Assembly: GCA_028718505.1 (NCBI GenBank)
Contig: JAQULQ010000002.1
Coordinates: 1-54,180, forward strand
Reading direction: 5' to 3'
DNA: 54,180 nucleotides
DNA from: Candidatus Colwelliibacteriota bacterium
GTDB lineage: Bacteria > Patescibacteriota > Minisyncoccia > UBA6257 > Colwellbacteraceae
In this document: positions 5,638 through 13,067 of the stretch, piece by piece
Layout: the number at the start of each line of letters is the position of its first letter
Numbering within the stretch: the first letter of the stretch is position 1
Notes under the pieces: model-generated
Told to the model about the DNA's origin: nothing
What the model saw: only the letters and a program-made list of their open reading frames with translations
Database searches by the model: none
Position numbers and translations under genes: made by a program

Positions 5638-6969
5638 TTAGATCTGAAAACGTTCAGCCTGCGGGATAAGATTGGGATCAGTAGGCAAAGTAAAGAAAAA
5701 CGTTGTTCCTCGGCCTAGGGTTGACTCAGCCCAGATACTGCCTCCGTGCTGCTGAATAATGTTCTTAGTGATATAAAGTCCCAATCCAGAGCCGTCAGCC
5801 TGAACCCTCCTAGCGGCGGATGCACGAAAGAATTTTTGGAACAGTTTTTCCATGTCAGCCGGGGCAATACCAATCCCCGTGTCGCGAATGCTAACTTGGA
5901 TGTAGGGCTTGTCTCTTACCGACTTCAGTCCGACCGTGACGGAGCCGCTTTTAGAATTATATTTCATAGCATTATCTATCAGGTTTGAAATAGCTAGGCC
6001 CAGTCTTACTGGATCTGCCTGGAGTTTCAATCCACTAAAGCCGCCCTTGTCGAAATACATCTCAAGTCCATATTTCTTAGCTACCAGCTGAGCATTGTCC
6101 AGAATATCACTGATAAACTTGATCAGCTCAACCTCTTCATACTTATAACCGAATCTTCCCTCTTCAATTTCGGCTACACCCAAAAGATCATTAACGGTTT
6201 TAAGAAGGCCCTTGGTTGCTAACAGTCCGCTTTGTACAAGAACTTCCCCCTCCTCATTGAGTTGTTGATTCTTAAACAGACTCTCTAACGTCCAGTTAAC
6301 GGCTGTCAGGGGTGTTCTTAGCTGGTGGGCGGCGATCGAGACAAACTCCGATTTAGATTTAACAAGTTGTACTTCTCTTGTTCTGTCTCTGATAACCTTA
6401 ACGAAGCCTAAGAGCACACCGCTTTGGGTCGCTAGTCTGTCCGTTGATACCCGGAACTCTCTCTCTGGATTAGTGAAAGAAATATCAGCTACCTGAGGAA
6501 GCGCATCGGGTGCCGATTGACTGACAACGGTCGGGGCAAGGGACGGAAAGAGCGTCTGTACCAATAGGGTAAATGACGGATCGCTGGCTTTACCAGGACC
6601 CATAATCGTTCCCAAAACCGTATCCTTAGAAATATTGAACATTTTTTCGGCGGCGCCATTAAAAACTAGGATCCTAAAATTGTTGTCATAAGCTACGACC
6701 GCGCTCGCAAGATTCATTACAATGCTCTCTAGACGAGCCGCATCTGCTGTTTCGTTAAAATGTTTTTTACTTTGCCCAAGCATTCTTGTTGTTAAAGGAA
6801 TACTGGAGATAACAGCCAAAAGCGCTATCAGCGCCCCCACAATGACACTCTTAGAAAAGAGGAGGGCGAGTGCTGCTATTACTAATCCAATACTCCAAGA
6901 TAGCCAGACGGCCCACATCTCTGGTCTTACAAGTACATGTTCTTTTTTGGCAAGTTTGTTGCGCACCAT
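5638..6969 (-). CDS. Membrane PAS-domain sensor histidine kinase
   Basis: A 443-residue protein with two hydrophobic helices at about 20-40 and 43-62 and almost no periplasmic loop, then a PAS domain (about 85-195). The HisKA phosphoacceptor AAHQLRTPL lies near residue 215, followed by a HATPase domain with NLIDNAMKYN, DTGIGI and GSGLGL. All boxes needed for ATP binding and autophosphorylation are intact. Because the membrane part is so short, sensing is probably within the membrane or cytoplasmic through PAS. No response regulator is adjacent, so its partner must be encoded elsewhere. It lies 29 bases after the exonuclease gene and 17 before mutM, all on the same strand. Confidence 0.9.
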   Translation of the reverse strand: MVRNKLAKKEHVLVRPEMWAVWLSWSIGLVIAALALLFSKSVIVGALIALLAVISSIPLTTRMLGQSKKHFNETADAARLESIVMNLASAVVAYDNNFRILVFNGAAEKMFNISKDTVLGTIMGPGKASDPSFTLLVQTLFPSLAPTVVSQSAPDALPQVADISFTNPEREFRVSTDRLATQSGVLLGFVKVIRDRTREVQLVKSKSEFVSIAAHQLRTPLTAVNWTLESLFKNQQLNEEGEVLVQSGLLATKGLLKTVNDLLGVAEIEEGRFGYKYEEVELIKFISDILDNAQLVAKKYGLEMYFDKGGFSGLKLQADPVRLGLAISNLIDNAMKYNSKSGSVTVGLKSVRDKPYIQVSIRDTGIGIAPADMEKLFQKFFRASAARRVQADGSGLGLYITKNIIQQHGGSIWAESTLGRGTTFFFTLPTDPNLIPQAERFQI

Positions 6970-6998
6970 AGTTGCTAGTTTATCTAATTATATTGACT

Positions 6999-7913
6999 TC
7001 AGAAAAGTTTTCCCATTTTTCTTTTGGGAGGTTCTGATTCCTGTTCGATTCTTTGCACAAGAGTTTTAAAACCGAACCCCTCAAGATACCGATAAAGACT
7101 CGTCTGATATAAATCGGCGCCGACCGCTAACTCCTCCAGGCCCTTCGGTGAGGGGGCATCTCTTAAGGCAGTAGCCAACTCTTTGGAGAGGAGGGCCGTC
7201 TCTTTATTCCGCATAAGCTTGTCGGCTAAGATGGGTGATTCTTTCTCTAACAATTGGATCTTTTGATAGATATTTTCTATGGTTCCGTAGGTTTTGATGA
7301 GAGTAACGGCTGTTTTGGGGCCGACACCCGAGACGCCCGGAATGTTATCCGATTTGTCTCCCACTAATCCTTTATAATCCGGCACCTGATTGGGTCTGAT
7401 CCCCAATCTGTCTAATACCCCCTGCTCATTATAAATAACGGCGGTGCTGATGCCTTTTTGGGGGATTTCAGCGACTACTTGATCGCCGTCAACCGCCTGC
7501 AGAAGGTCTAAATCCCCGGAGAGAATAACGACTTGGCCGACTTGGCCGCTGAACCTTTGGGCCAAAGTAGCGATTATGTCGTCTGCTTCATACCCGGGGA
7601 CGCCCAAAACTTTAATACCAAAGCGACTTATCAAATCTTTCGAAGCTTCAAGCTGTGGGATTAGGTCATCCGGAGTGGGGGGGCGAAGAGCTTTATATCC
7701 GCTGAATTTTTGCTTACGAAAAGTGGGTTCTGGCAAGTCAAAGGCAGCCGCTGCATACCGAGGATGTTTTTCTTTAAAAAGCCTGATAAGCACGCTGGCC
7801 AAACCATAAAGAGCTCCGGTAGGCTCGCCGTTAGGGGCAGTTAACGGAGGCAGAGCATGATAGGCCCTGTGAATTATTGAATTTGCATCAATTAATAGTA
7901 ATGTATCTTTCAT
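6999..7913 (-). CDS. Free-standing 5'-3' exonuclease (Pol I N-terminal domain type)
   Basis: A 304-residue flap/5'-exonuclease matching the first third of DNA polymerase I. It has LLLIDANSIIHRAYHA, PGYEADDIIATLA, LSGDLDLLQAV and DYKGLVGDKSDNIPGVSGVG, which carry the acidic metal ligands, then the helix-hairpin-helix GVGPKTAVTLI. There is no polymerase domain. It would remove RNA primers and flaps, handing gaps to another polymerase. I prefer the ATG at 7913 over 7928 because a purine-rich stretch (ggagaaaaagaga) precedes it. The frame overlaps the end of tsaE by 26 bases, suggesting coupled translation. Confidence 0.92.
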   Translation of the reverse strand: MKDTLLLIDANSIIHRAYHALPPLTAPNGEPTGALYGLASVLIRLFKEKHPRYAAAAFDLPEPTFRKQKFSGYKALRPPTPDDLIPQLEASKDLISRFGIKVLGVPGYEADDIIATLAQRFSGQVGQVVILSGDLDLLQAVDGDQVVAEIPQKGISTAVIYNEQGVLDRLGIRPNQVPDYKGLVGDKSDNIPGVSGVGPKTAVTLIKTYGTIENIYQKIQLLEKESPILADKLMRNKETALLSKELATALRDAPSPKGLEELAVGADLYQTSLYRYLEGFGFKTLVQRIEQESEPPKRKMGKLF

Positions 7914-8334
7914 TCTCTTTTTCTCCATGCTGAAATCGGATCCAGACAGTATGGGGTGGCATAGCTACTCTCACCCTGTCTGCCCACTCTACAACAACAA
8001 TGTTGTCCTCGGACAGCATTTTGTTCCATCCTAGGTCTAGCAAGTCTTTTTTGTCTATTCTGTAGGCATCTATATGATAAATGTTCCGAAACCGACTCTG
8101 TCTGGAAAGCTTAAATCGTTTAAAAATAACAAAGGTGGGGCTTGCCACCCCTTTTTTAACGCCCAAGCTTTTAATAAGGCTTTGTGTAAAAGTAGTCTTG
8201 CCCGACCCCAAATCGCCGACTAAGCCCATCGTCACTGCTCGCTCATGTTTTTTTGGGCCCACCAGCTCCTGTGCTATGGTCTCAGCCAAAGCTCTTGTCT
8301 CTCGCGCACTGCCAGAGTGTATTTTCTCACTCAT
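7888..8334 (-). CDS. tsaE: tRNA threonylcarbamoyladenosine biosynthesis ATPase TsaE
   Basis: A 148-residue P-loop protein with Walker A GDLGSGKTTF at about 41-50, then VASPTFVI, IYHIDAYRI and NIVVVEWADRV, all in the TsaE order. TsaE works with TsaB and TsaD to install t6A at position 37 of ANN-decoding tRNAs. The length is typical. Its start overlaps the lamin-tail gene by eight bases and its end overlaps the exonuclease gene, so it is inside a translationally coupled run. tsaB and tsaD are not in this window. Confidence 0.95.
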   Translation of the reverse strand: MSEKIHSGSARETRALAETIAQELVGPKKHERAVTMGLVGDLGSGKTTFTQSLIKSLGVKKGVASPTFVIFKRFKLSRQSRFRNIYHIDAYRIDKKDLLDLGWNKMLSEDNIVVVEWADRVRVAMPPHTVWIRFQHGEKENERYITIN

Positions 8335-8830
8335 GTCTGCTAAAAACGCTGTGCTGAAGATAAATAAAAACAGCCGTGCTAAGAACTGCGGTTAAGACTC
8401 CTAGTAAAAACGGCTCGAAGGCGCCGGCGCTGAGCGAGTGGCCATTCACTATGCCGCTCTCTGCAACATTCGCCAGAAGAGGCTCCTCGACAGTGTTTTG
8501 CTGCTCCGGTAAAAATCGCCCAGAAAAGACGATCTCACCCTCGGCGACGGATTCATCATATCCCAGCTGGTCAATCGTAGCGCCTTGTTTATCGTAGAGA
8601 GAAATTTTATCTCCGCTATTATTGAGACTGATCCCGGTCTGCTTAACTTCTACGTTTTCGCCGGGCTTGATCGCCCCAAGGCTGTTCAGAGAAAATACAG
8701 CTCCGCCATTATCCTCTATTCGCCAGCCAGACACATCTTCTGTGCCATCACCGCTGTTAGCGATCCTAATCCACTCGTTGCCGGTGTCCTGGCCGATAGG
8801 GTTGGGTAATAAGCTTTCTATATAAACCAT
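8327..8830 (-). CDS. Lamin-tail-domain protein with C-terminal membrane anchor
   Basis: A 167-residue protein whose residues 1-100 follow the lamin-tail (LTD) pattern: ESLLPNPIGQDTGNEWIRI, DVSGWRIEDNGG, IKPGENVEVK and LNNSGDKISLYDKQG. One hydrophobic helix lies at about 138-160 with a short basic tail. LTDs are immunoglobulin-like folds found in many bacterial surface proteins and nucleases. Here there is no signal peptide, so either the domain is cytoplasmic and tail-anchored or export is unusual. The start codon overlaps the ruvB stop (TAATG), and the end overlaps tsaE by eight bases. Function is unknown. Confidence 0.8.
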   Translation of the reverse strand: MVYIESLLPNPIGQDTGNEWIRIANSGDGTEDVSGWRIEDNGGAVFSLNSLGAIKPGENVEVKQTGISLNNSGDKISLYDKQGATIDQLGYDESVAEGEIVFSGRFLPEQQNTVEEPLLANVAESGIVNGHSLSAGAFEPFLLGVLTAVLSTAVFIYLQHSVFSRHE

Positions 8831-9846
8831 TAAACTAACTGATGAGGCGGATTGAAGCCGAGGTGTTCGAAGGCCGCTATGCCGATTACCCGGCCGGAAG
8901 AAGTGCGTTTGATAAAGCCGAGCTTCATTAGATATGGCTCGTACACCTCTTCGAGAGTGGCAACATCCTCATTAAGAGCCGCGGCAACGGTTTTAATGCC
9001 AACCGGCCCCCCGCCAAATTTCTCAATAATGATTTTCAAGAAATCCCTGTCGTGCGCCTCTAGGCCTAACGGATCGACGTCCAAAAAGCGCAGTGTCTCG
9101 CGCGCTATTTCCCCATCCACTTTTTTGTGCTTATAAACTTCCGTGTAGTCACGCGTCCGCCGCAGAAGTCTGTTCGCCACCCGCGGAGTGCTGCGCGACG
9201 CTTTAGCTAGGACCTCCGCTGCTTCACTATCAAGATCGACTCCCAATATCCGGGCAGATCTTTGGATAATCTTCTTAATGTCTTCCTGGGTATAATACTC
9301 AAGTTTGAAGGTTGCCCCGAACCTAGACCGTAGGGGGGCAGAAAGCAAGTTAACACGGGTGGTCGCTGCCAGAAGACTAAAGGCAGGTAGATCTAAGGAG
9401 ATTGTTCGTGCCCCAGCTCCTTTGCCGATTACAATATTTAATTTTCTACTCTCCATAGCTGGGTAGAGCACCTCTTCTATCATCTTGTTAAGCCGGTGCG
9501 CCTCATCTATAAACAGAACCTCGCCTGCTTCTAGGTTGCTCAAAATAGCAGCAGGATCGCCAACCTTCTCAATGGCCGGGCCAGAGGTTGTTTTGACGGT
9601 AGCCCCCATCTCTTTGGCTATTAATCTGGCCAGGGTTGTTTTGCCAAGACCAGCCTGGCCATAAAGCAGAATGTGGTCAACGGGTTCTCCTCTAAGTTTA
9701 GCGGCCTCTATGATAACTCTCGCATTCTTTTTCACCTGCTCCTGTCCTATGTATTCATCCCAGCTTTGGGGCCTTAAAATAACGTCGACCGCCTGGTCGT
9801 CGCCGTTTGTTTGTCCCCCCTTACGGGCTGTTTTGTCGGTTGACAA
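8830..9846 (-). CDS. ruvB: Holliday junction branch migration ATPase RuvB
   Basis: A 338-residue AAA+ motor with LRPQSWDEYIGQEQVK, Walker A LLYGQAGLGKTTLA near residue 62, Walker B LFIDEAHRL, the sensor-1 region LLAATTRV, LLSAPLRSRFG, and the C-terminal winged helix ending in SSGRVIGIAAFEHLG. It drives branch migration with RuvA (at 32933); RuvC is at 12287. Thus all three ruv genes are in the window but not together. No ATG precedes the domain: the only usable start is TTG at 9846, since an in-frame stop lies just upstream. A TATTTA sequence ends seven bases before it, consistent with a leaderless TTG start. Confidence 0.95.
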   Translation of the reverse strand: MSTDKTARKGGQTNGDDQAVDVILRPQSWDEYIGQEQVKKNARVIIEAAKLRGEPVDHILLYGQAGLGKTTLARLIAKEMGATVKTTSGPAIEKVGDPAAILSNLEAGEVLFIDEAHRLNKMIEEVLYPAMESRKLNIVIGKGAGARTISLDLPAFSLLAATTRVNLLSAPLRSRFGATFKLEYYTQEDIKKIIQRSARILGVDLDSEAAEVLAKASRSTPRVANRLLRRTRDYTEVYKHKKVDGEIARETLRFLDVDPLGLEAHDRDFLKIIIEKFGGGPVGIKTVAAALNEDVATLEEVYEPYLMKLGFIKRTSSGRVIGIAAFEHLGFNPPHQLV

Positions 9847-9868
9847 GATAGTTTAAATATGTTATTTT
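9840..9868 (+). promoter_or_regulatory. Strong sigma-70-type promoter for the 9875 structured RNA
   Basis: TTGACA (9840-9845), exactly 17 bases, TATTTT (9863-9868). Transcription is predicted to start at about 9875, the first base of a long closing stem. The -35 box overlaps the ruvB start codon, which is read from the other strand. Confidence 0.65.
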
Positions 9869-9874
9869 AGCTGA

Positions 9875-10018
9875 GGGTCAGGGGCCTGCGGGCACCGAGT
9901 CTTTTTTCGGAACACGGACGTTCCGGCTCCGGCTAGAGCTATCCCCAGAAAAGACCCTATTTCCCCTTTAGTGGGGGCCTAATCATTGCCCGCAGACCCT
10001 TGGTCCTTTTCTCCTTTT
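9875..10018 (+). ncRNA. Candidate structured non-coding RNA, about 140 nt, unknown family
   Basis: No protein gene fits this gap. Bases 9875-9894 pair with 9987-10006 (19 of 20 positions on the plus strand, counting three G-U pairs; only 17 if transcribed from minus). Inside is a second helix (gagtcttttttcgg with the ccccagaaaagaccct region), two hairpins (cggaac/gttccg and gctc/gagc) and a third hairpin (cccc/gggg at about 9965-9978). A consensus promoter starts transcription at the first paired base, and the closing stem is followed by a T-rich tract. It overlaps the end of convergent pilB. It lacks the conserved SRP RNA loop and shows no obvious 6S-type central bubble. Confidence 0.5.
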
Positions 10019-11696
10019 ATTCTACCTCTCCCTTAGGCCATTTAATAGAGCCGGTGACCTTCTCTACCTCGTCCAGAGTAGTAATACCGGCTAACACCTT
10101 TAGAATGCCGTCTTCTTGCATAGAAACCATGCCTTGCTTATGAGCATAGTTCTTCATCTTTGCCTCGCTTATCCCTTGCCCAACGATTTCGTCGAAAGAA
10201 CTATCCATAGAGAACATCTCAAAAATGCCGACCCTGCCCCTGAATCCCCCCTCACACTCGCTGCAGCCGACTTCTCGATAGAGATTCCTTTTTTTGTCCC
10301 GAGGAACGGCCTTAGCCGGAAGCCTTGCATAAAAAGCGTCTATTCTTCTGGCCATGCTCTCATCGGCGGTCACCGCCGATCGACATTTTTCACACAATCG
10401 TCTTACTAGCCTTTGCGCCATTATCAAATTAATAGCCGGGGCAATACTGCCGGGTTTTACTCCTAGGTCTATCAGGCGGGGAACCGCCCCCAGAGCACTG
10501 TTGGTGTGTAAAGTAGAAAAAACCAAATGCCCAGTCAGGGCTGCATTAATGGCCGTATCAGCGGTCTCCTTATCTCTTATCTCGCCTACCAAGATCATGT
10601 CCGGATCTTGCCTAAGAGCCGAACGCAGGCCCGAGGCAAAGGTATAGCCGTCCTCTGGGCTGACTTGGGTCTGCTCAATCCCCTCTAGGTGATATTCTAT
10701 GGGGTCTTCGATAGTAACTGTTTTAATACCCGGTGAATTACCTGTTCTCAAAAAAGCGTAGAGGCTGGTTGTTTTACCGCTGCCTGTCGGACCAGTAACC
10801 AATATCATTCCGTTGGGCTGTTTAACTGCTTCCAGAACGATGGCTTCATCGTCTGCCCGAAGACCAAGATCGGCAAGCCCTAGATTAACCGTCTGCGGGT
10901 CCAGTATTCTTAGCACTACCGACTCTCCATATTCTGCCGGCATAACTGAAACTCTTGTGTCTACATCTCCCTTCTGGCGCCTAATGGTGAACCTCCCATC
11001 CTGAGGCCTATCTTTAATGTTGAGCTTAAGGTTGGCCAACAGTTTTATTCTTCCGGTGATCCGCCGATGGATATCGGCGGGGAGTTTTGCTACCTCATAC
11101 AGAATGCCGTCTATCCGAAACCTAACTGGTGCCGTTGTTTTACCGGATTCGAAATGAACATCAGATGTCTTCAGGGCGATAGCATCAGCCAAGATCTTGA
11201 CCAGGGCATCGGTAGTAGAAGTGTCCGGATCGATGTCCGTCAGATCATCAGATGCAATGACCACCGACTTGATGTTAGCTTTTGACTGTAATACTCCTTC
11301 GGCTAATCTAATCTCCGAAACGATCTCTCCACGATCTTCGACCCTGACAGAAGAATATTCACGCCATCCCTCCTCCAACCCGCTTAAGGATGTTATAGAA
11401 ATGTCTGGTTCTAATTTCTTTTCTTCGAGGAAGAGAAGCAGTTTAGCCAGCTCTCCGCTTTTTGAGGTAAGAGCAGCTAGGCCTATTCTCTTTTTATCCT
11501 TTCTAAAGGGTATAGCTCTAGCCGTCCTGGCAAGGTCCTCTGCAATTAATTCGAGAGCGCTGCGGTCAATGGCCTGCCTCCTTAGATCCAGATATGGAAG
11601 CCTTTCCTCGACCGCTCGTCTCTTGGCTTCTCTTTCCTCCGCTTCTCTCCGAATATTCTTGATCTTATCTTCTATGGGCTGCTGGCTGAATTTCAT
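10017..11696 (-). CDS. pilB: Type IV pilus/type II secretion assembly ATPase (PilB/GspE)
   Basis: A 559-residue ATPase. Residues 1-150 form a divergent N-terminal domain, followed by the ATPase core with Walker A GPTGSGKTTSLYAFL (near 300), the Asp box EDPIEYHLEGIEQTQ, Walker B region DPDMILVGEIRDKETA and His box LTGHLVFSTLHTNS. The tetracysteine zinc site (CEKC and CSEC) that marks PilB/GspE rather than PilT is present. It powers pilin polymerisation at the inner membrane. Patescibacteria commonly carry type IV pili thought to serve attachment and DNA uptake. No other pilus gene is in the window. The start is divergent from yebC, with a TATTAT-like box just upstream. Confidence 0.93.
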   Translation of the reverse strand: MKFSQQPIEDKIKNIRREAEEREAKRRAVEERLPYLDLRRQAIDRSALELIAEDLARTARAIPFRKDKKRIGLAALTSKSGELAKLLLFLEEKKLEPDISITSLSGLEEGWREYSSVRVEDRGEIVSEIRLAEGVLQSKANIKSVVIASDDLTDIDPDTSTTDALVKILADAIALKTSDVHFESGKTTAPVRFRIDGILYEVAKLPADIHRRITGRIKLLANLKLNIKDRPQDGRFTIRRQKGDVDTRVSVMPAEYGESVVLRILDPQTVNLGLADLGLRADDEAIVLEAVKQPNGMILVTGPTGSGKTTSLYAFLRTGNSPGIKTVTIEDPIEYHLEGIEQTQVSPEDGYTFASGLRSALRQDPDMILVGEIRDKETADTAINAALTGHLVFSTLHTNSALGAVPRLIDLGVKPGSIAPAINLIMAQRLVRRLCEKCRSAVTADESMARRIDAFYARLPAKAVPRDKKRNLYREVGCSECEGGFRGRVGIFEMFSMDSSFDEIVGQGISEAKMKNYAHKQGMVSMQEDGILKVLAGITTLDEVEKVTGSIKWPKGEVE

Positions 11697-11762
11697 TGTT
11701 CGTCTTTATAATAATTTTGGGTGGTCCAAATTGCAAAAAAGAAGTAGTAATATGAGTAGAGT

Positions 11763-12287
11763 ATGTCGGGTCACAGCAAGTGGAAACAGATCAAACATAA
11801 AAAGGCGCTGGCTGACCAGGGCCGGGGCAAGCTGTTCTCCAAATTAGCAAAAACCATCGCGGCGGCGGCACGGAACAATCCCGATCCTAAGTTTAACCCC
11901 ACTCTCAGGAGCGCGATCGAGCAAGCAAAACGTCAAAAGATGCCCCAAGCGAACATCGAACGAGCAATTAGCCGGGCTAGTGAAGCCGAGAACCAAGAAG
12001 AGTTGTTGTTAGAAATATATGGCCCCGAAGGGGTTGGTGTCTTGGTGGAGGTTATAACCGACAGCCGCAATCGGTCTATAGCAGAAATAAAATCCGTCCT
12101 CAAAGAGCATGGAGCAAAAATCGCTGAGCCCGGTAGTCTAATTTGGGCTTTTGAAAAAATCGAGGAGGGGTATCGAGCCAAGTTTGCCGGTGCTGTATCG
12201 GATGGCGCCAAAAGAGCGGTCACAGACCTTGTCTCTCGGCTAGAGGAGAGGGAAGACGTCGTGGGTATATATTTTTCTTTTCCCTAA
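11763..12287 (+). CDS. yebC: Short YebC/PmpR-family protein
   Basis: A 174-residue protein beginning MSGHSKWKQIKHKKALADQ, the invariant YebC start, with RQKMPQANIERAI, YGPEGVGVLVEVITDSRNR and PGSLIWAFEK. The family is linked to transcription control and, more recently, to helping ribosomes through proline stretches. The usual length is about 240-250. Here about 65 residues of the third domain are missing between WAFEK and the C-terminal LEEREDVVGIYFSF. The mRNA is probably leaderless (TATGAG at 11751-11756, ATG seven bases after it). The stop overlaps the ruvC start as TAATG. Confidence 0.92.
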   Translation: MSGHSKWKQIKHKKALADQGRGKLFSKLAKTIAAAARNNPDPKFNPTLRSAIEQAKRQKMPQANIERAISRASEAENQEELLLEIYGPEGVGVLVEVITDSRNRSIAEIKSVLKEHGAKIAEPGSLIWAFEKIEEGYRAKFAGAVSDGAKRAVTDLVSRLEEREDVVGIYFSFP

Positions 12288-12763
12288 TGAAAATCTTAGG
12301 GATTGATCCTGGCACAACTCGCATCGGCTATGGTTTGATAGAAAAGAACGGGGGCGTACGCCTTATAAGCTCGGGTCTGATAGATGGGGGAAAAGTCCCC
12401 CGGGATCAACGCCTGGTTTTGTTGGAAGGTGAACTAACTAAGCTGCTAAAGCGCTTTCGGCCCGATCTGGTGTCTTTAGAAAAGCTTTTTTTTACCAAAA
12501 ACAAGCGAACCGCTATGAGTGTGTCCGAAGCGAGGGGGGTAATTACTTTAACGATCCAAAAACTAAATATTCCACTTTTAGAGTTTACACCTAGCGATAT
12601 AAAGGCGGTGGTGGCGGGCAACGGCCGCGCCGATAAAGAAGAGGTAAAAAGGGCTGTTTGTTACACGCTTGGGATAGAATCTATTCTCGGACCCGATGAT
12701 GTTTCGGATGCCTTGGCGGTTGCTCTCCGGGGCTCTTTTGAACACACGCTCGACTGCGCTTGA
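12287..12763 (+). CDS. ruvC: Holliday junction resolvase RuvC
   Basis: A 158-residue endonuclease with the four acidic catalytic residues in place: Asp7 in MKILGIDPGTTRIGYG, Glu in VSLEKLFF, and the two Asp in GPDDVSDALAVAL. The central TAMSVSEARGVI region is also typical. RuvC cuts four-way junctions symmetrically as a dimer. It is translationally coupled to yebC through a TAATG overlap; yebC-ruvC is a common neighbour pair. A new promoter begins within its last codons. Confidence 0.96.
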   Translation: MKILGIDPGTTRIGYGLIEKNGGVRLISSGLIDGGKVPRDQRLVLLEGELTKLLKRFRPDLVSLEKLFFTKNKRTAMSVSEARGVITLTIQKLNIPLLEFTPSDIKAVVAGNGRADKEEVKRAVCYTLGIESILGPDDVSDALAVALRGSFEHTLDCA

Positions 12764-12787
12764 CAGGGTTCATTCTTTGAATATACT
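12760..12787 (+). promoter_or_regulatory. Consensus promoter upstream of the acidic microprotein
   Basis: TTGACA (12760-12765), 16-base spacer, TATACT (12782-12787), with transcription starting near 12794. It is among the closest matches to consensus in the window. A perfect 8-bp hairpin (ttagcccc/ggggctaa, about 12804-12826) lies at the start of the leader. Confidence 0.7.
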
Positions 12788-12867
12788 TCCGCTAGTCTAT
12801 GGGCTTAGCCCCGCAGATTGGGGCTAACTCGATAAAGGCAAAGGTCGTTAAAAACCAAACCTTTTAT

Positions 12868-13014
12868 ATGGATATTAACAAAAGCGTTCTTCTAGACGAT
12901 GACGAGAGCCTCGGAGACGACTTGGACAAGGAGGACGACGGCGTAGATACTCCAACGGACGGAGCCGCTGACGAAGAAGACGACACTGACGAAGAAGACG
13001 ACGCTGATCTGTAA
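12868..13014 (+). CDS. Highly acidic 48-residue microprotein (hypothetical)
   Basis: From ATG 12868 the frame encodes MDINKSVLLDDDESLGDD, then a region almost entirely of Asp and Glu ending EEDDTDEEDDADL. It contains about 24 acidic residues in 48 and has no hydrophobic segment, so it is probably disordered. An earlier in-frame ATG at 12799 would translate through the leader hairpin and is less likely. It has its own near-consensus promoter and its own strong terminator, making a dedicated single-gene unit, which implies substantial expression. Possible roles are nucleic-acid mimicry or binding of basic proteins, but this is speculation and no family is recognised. Confidence 0.55.
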   Translation: MDINKSVLLDDDESLGDDLDKEDDGVDTPTDGAADEEDDTDEEDDADL

Positions 13015-13015
13015 A

Positions 13016-13054
13016 AACAAAGCCGCCCTATCGCAAATGGGCGGCTTTGTTTTA
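13016..13054 (+). terminator. Strong rho-independent terminator
   Basis: A 13-bp perfect stem, aacaaagccgccc (13016-13028) with gggcggctttgtt (13039-13051), a 10-base loop and a T tract. It ends the acidic microprotein transcript and would work from either strand. Confidence 0.9.
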
Positions 13055-13067
13055 AAATAGTTAAAGA

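Noticed and set aside
5638-6969. Complete two-component system
   Set aside because: The kinase is intact, but neighbours on both sides are repair genes; no receiver-domain protein is in the window.
9875-10018. SRP RNA or tmRNA identity for the structured RNA
   Set aside because: The conserved SRP GGAA/AGCAGCC loop is absent and tmRNA is clearly at 45248-45594. 6S RNA remains possible but its open central bubble is not evident.
11197-11847. 216-codon plus-strand frame spanning the pilB N-terminus and yebC start
   Set aside because: It is antisense to pilB and runs through the pilB/yebC promoters; the composition is shadow-like (Ser, Arg, Leu).
12804-12826. Terminator in the acidic microprotein leader
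   Set aside because: The hairpin is perfect, but no T tract follows and it lies just after a promoter; it is better read as a leader structure.
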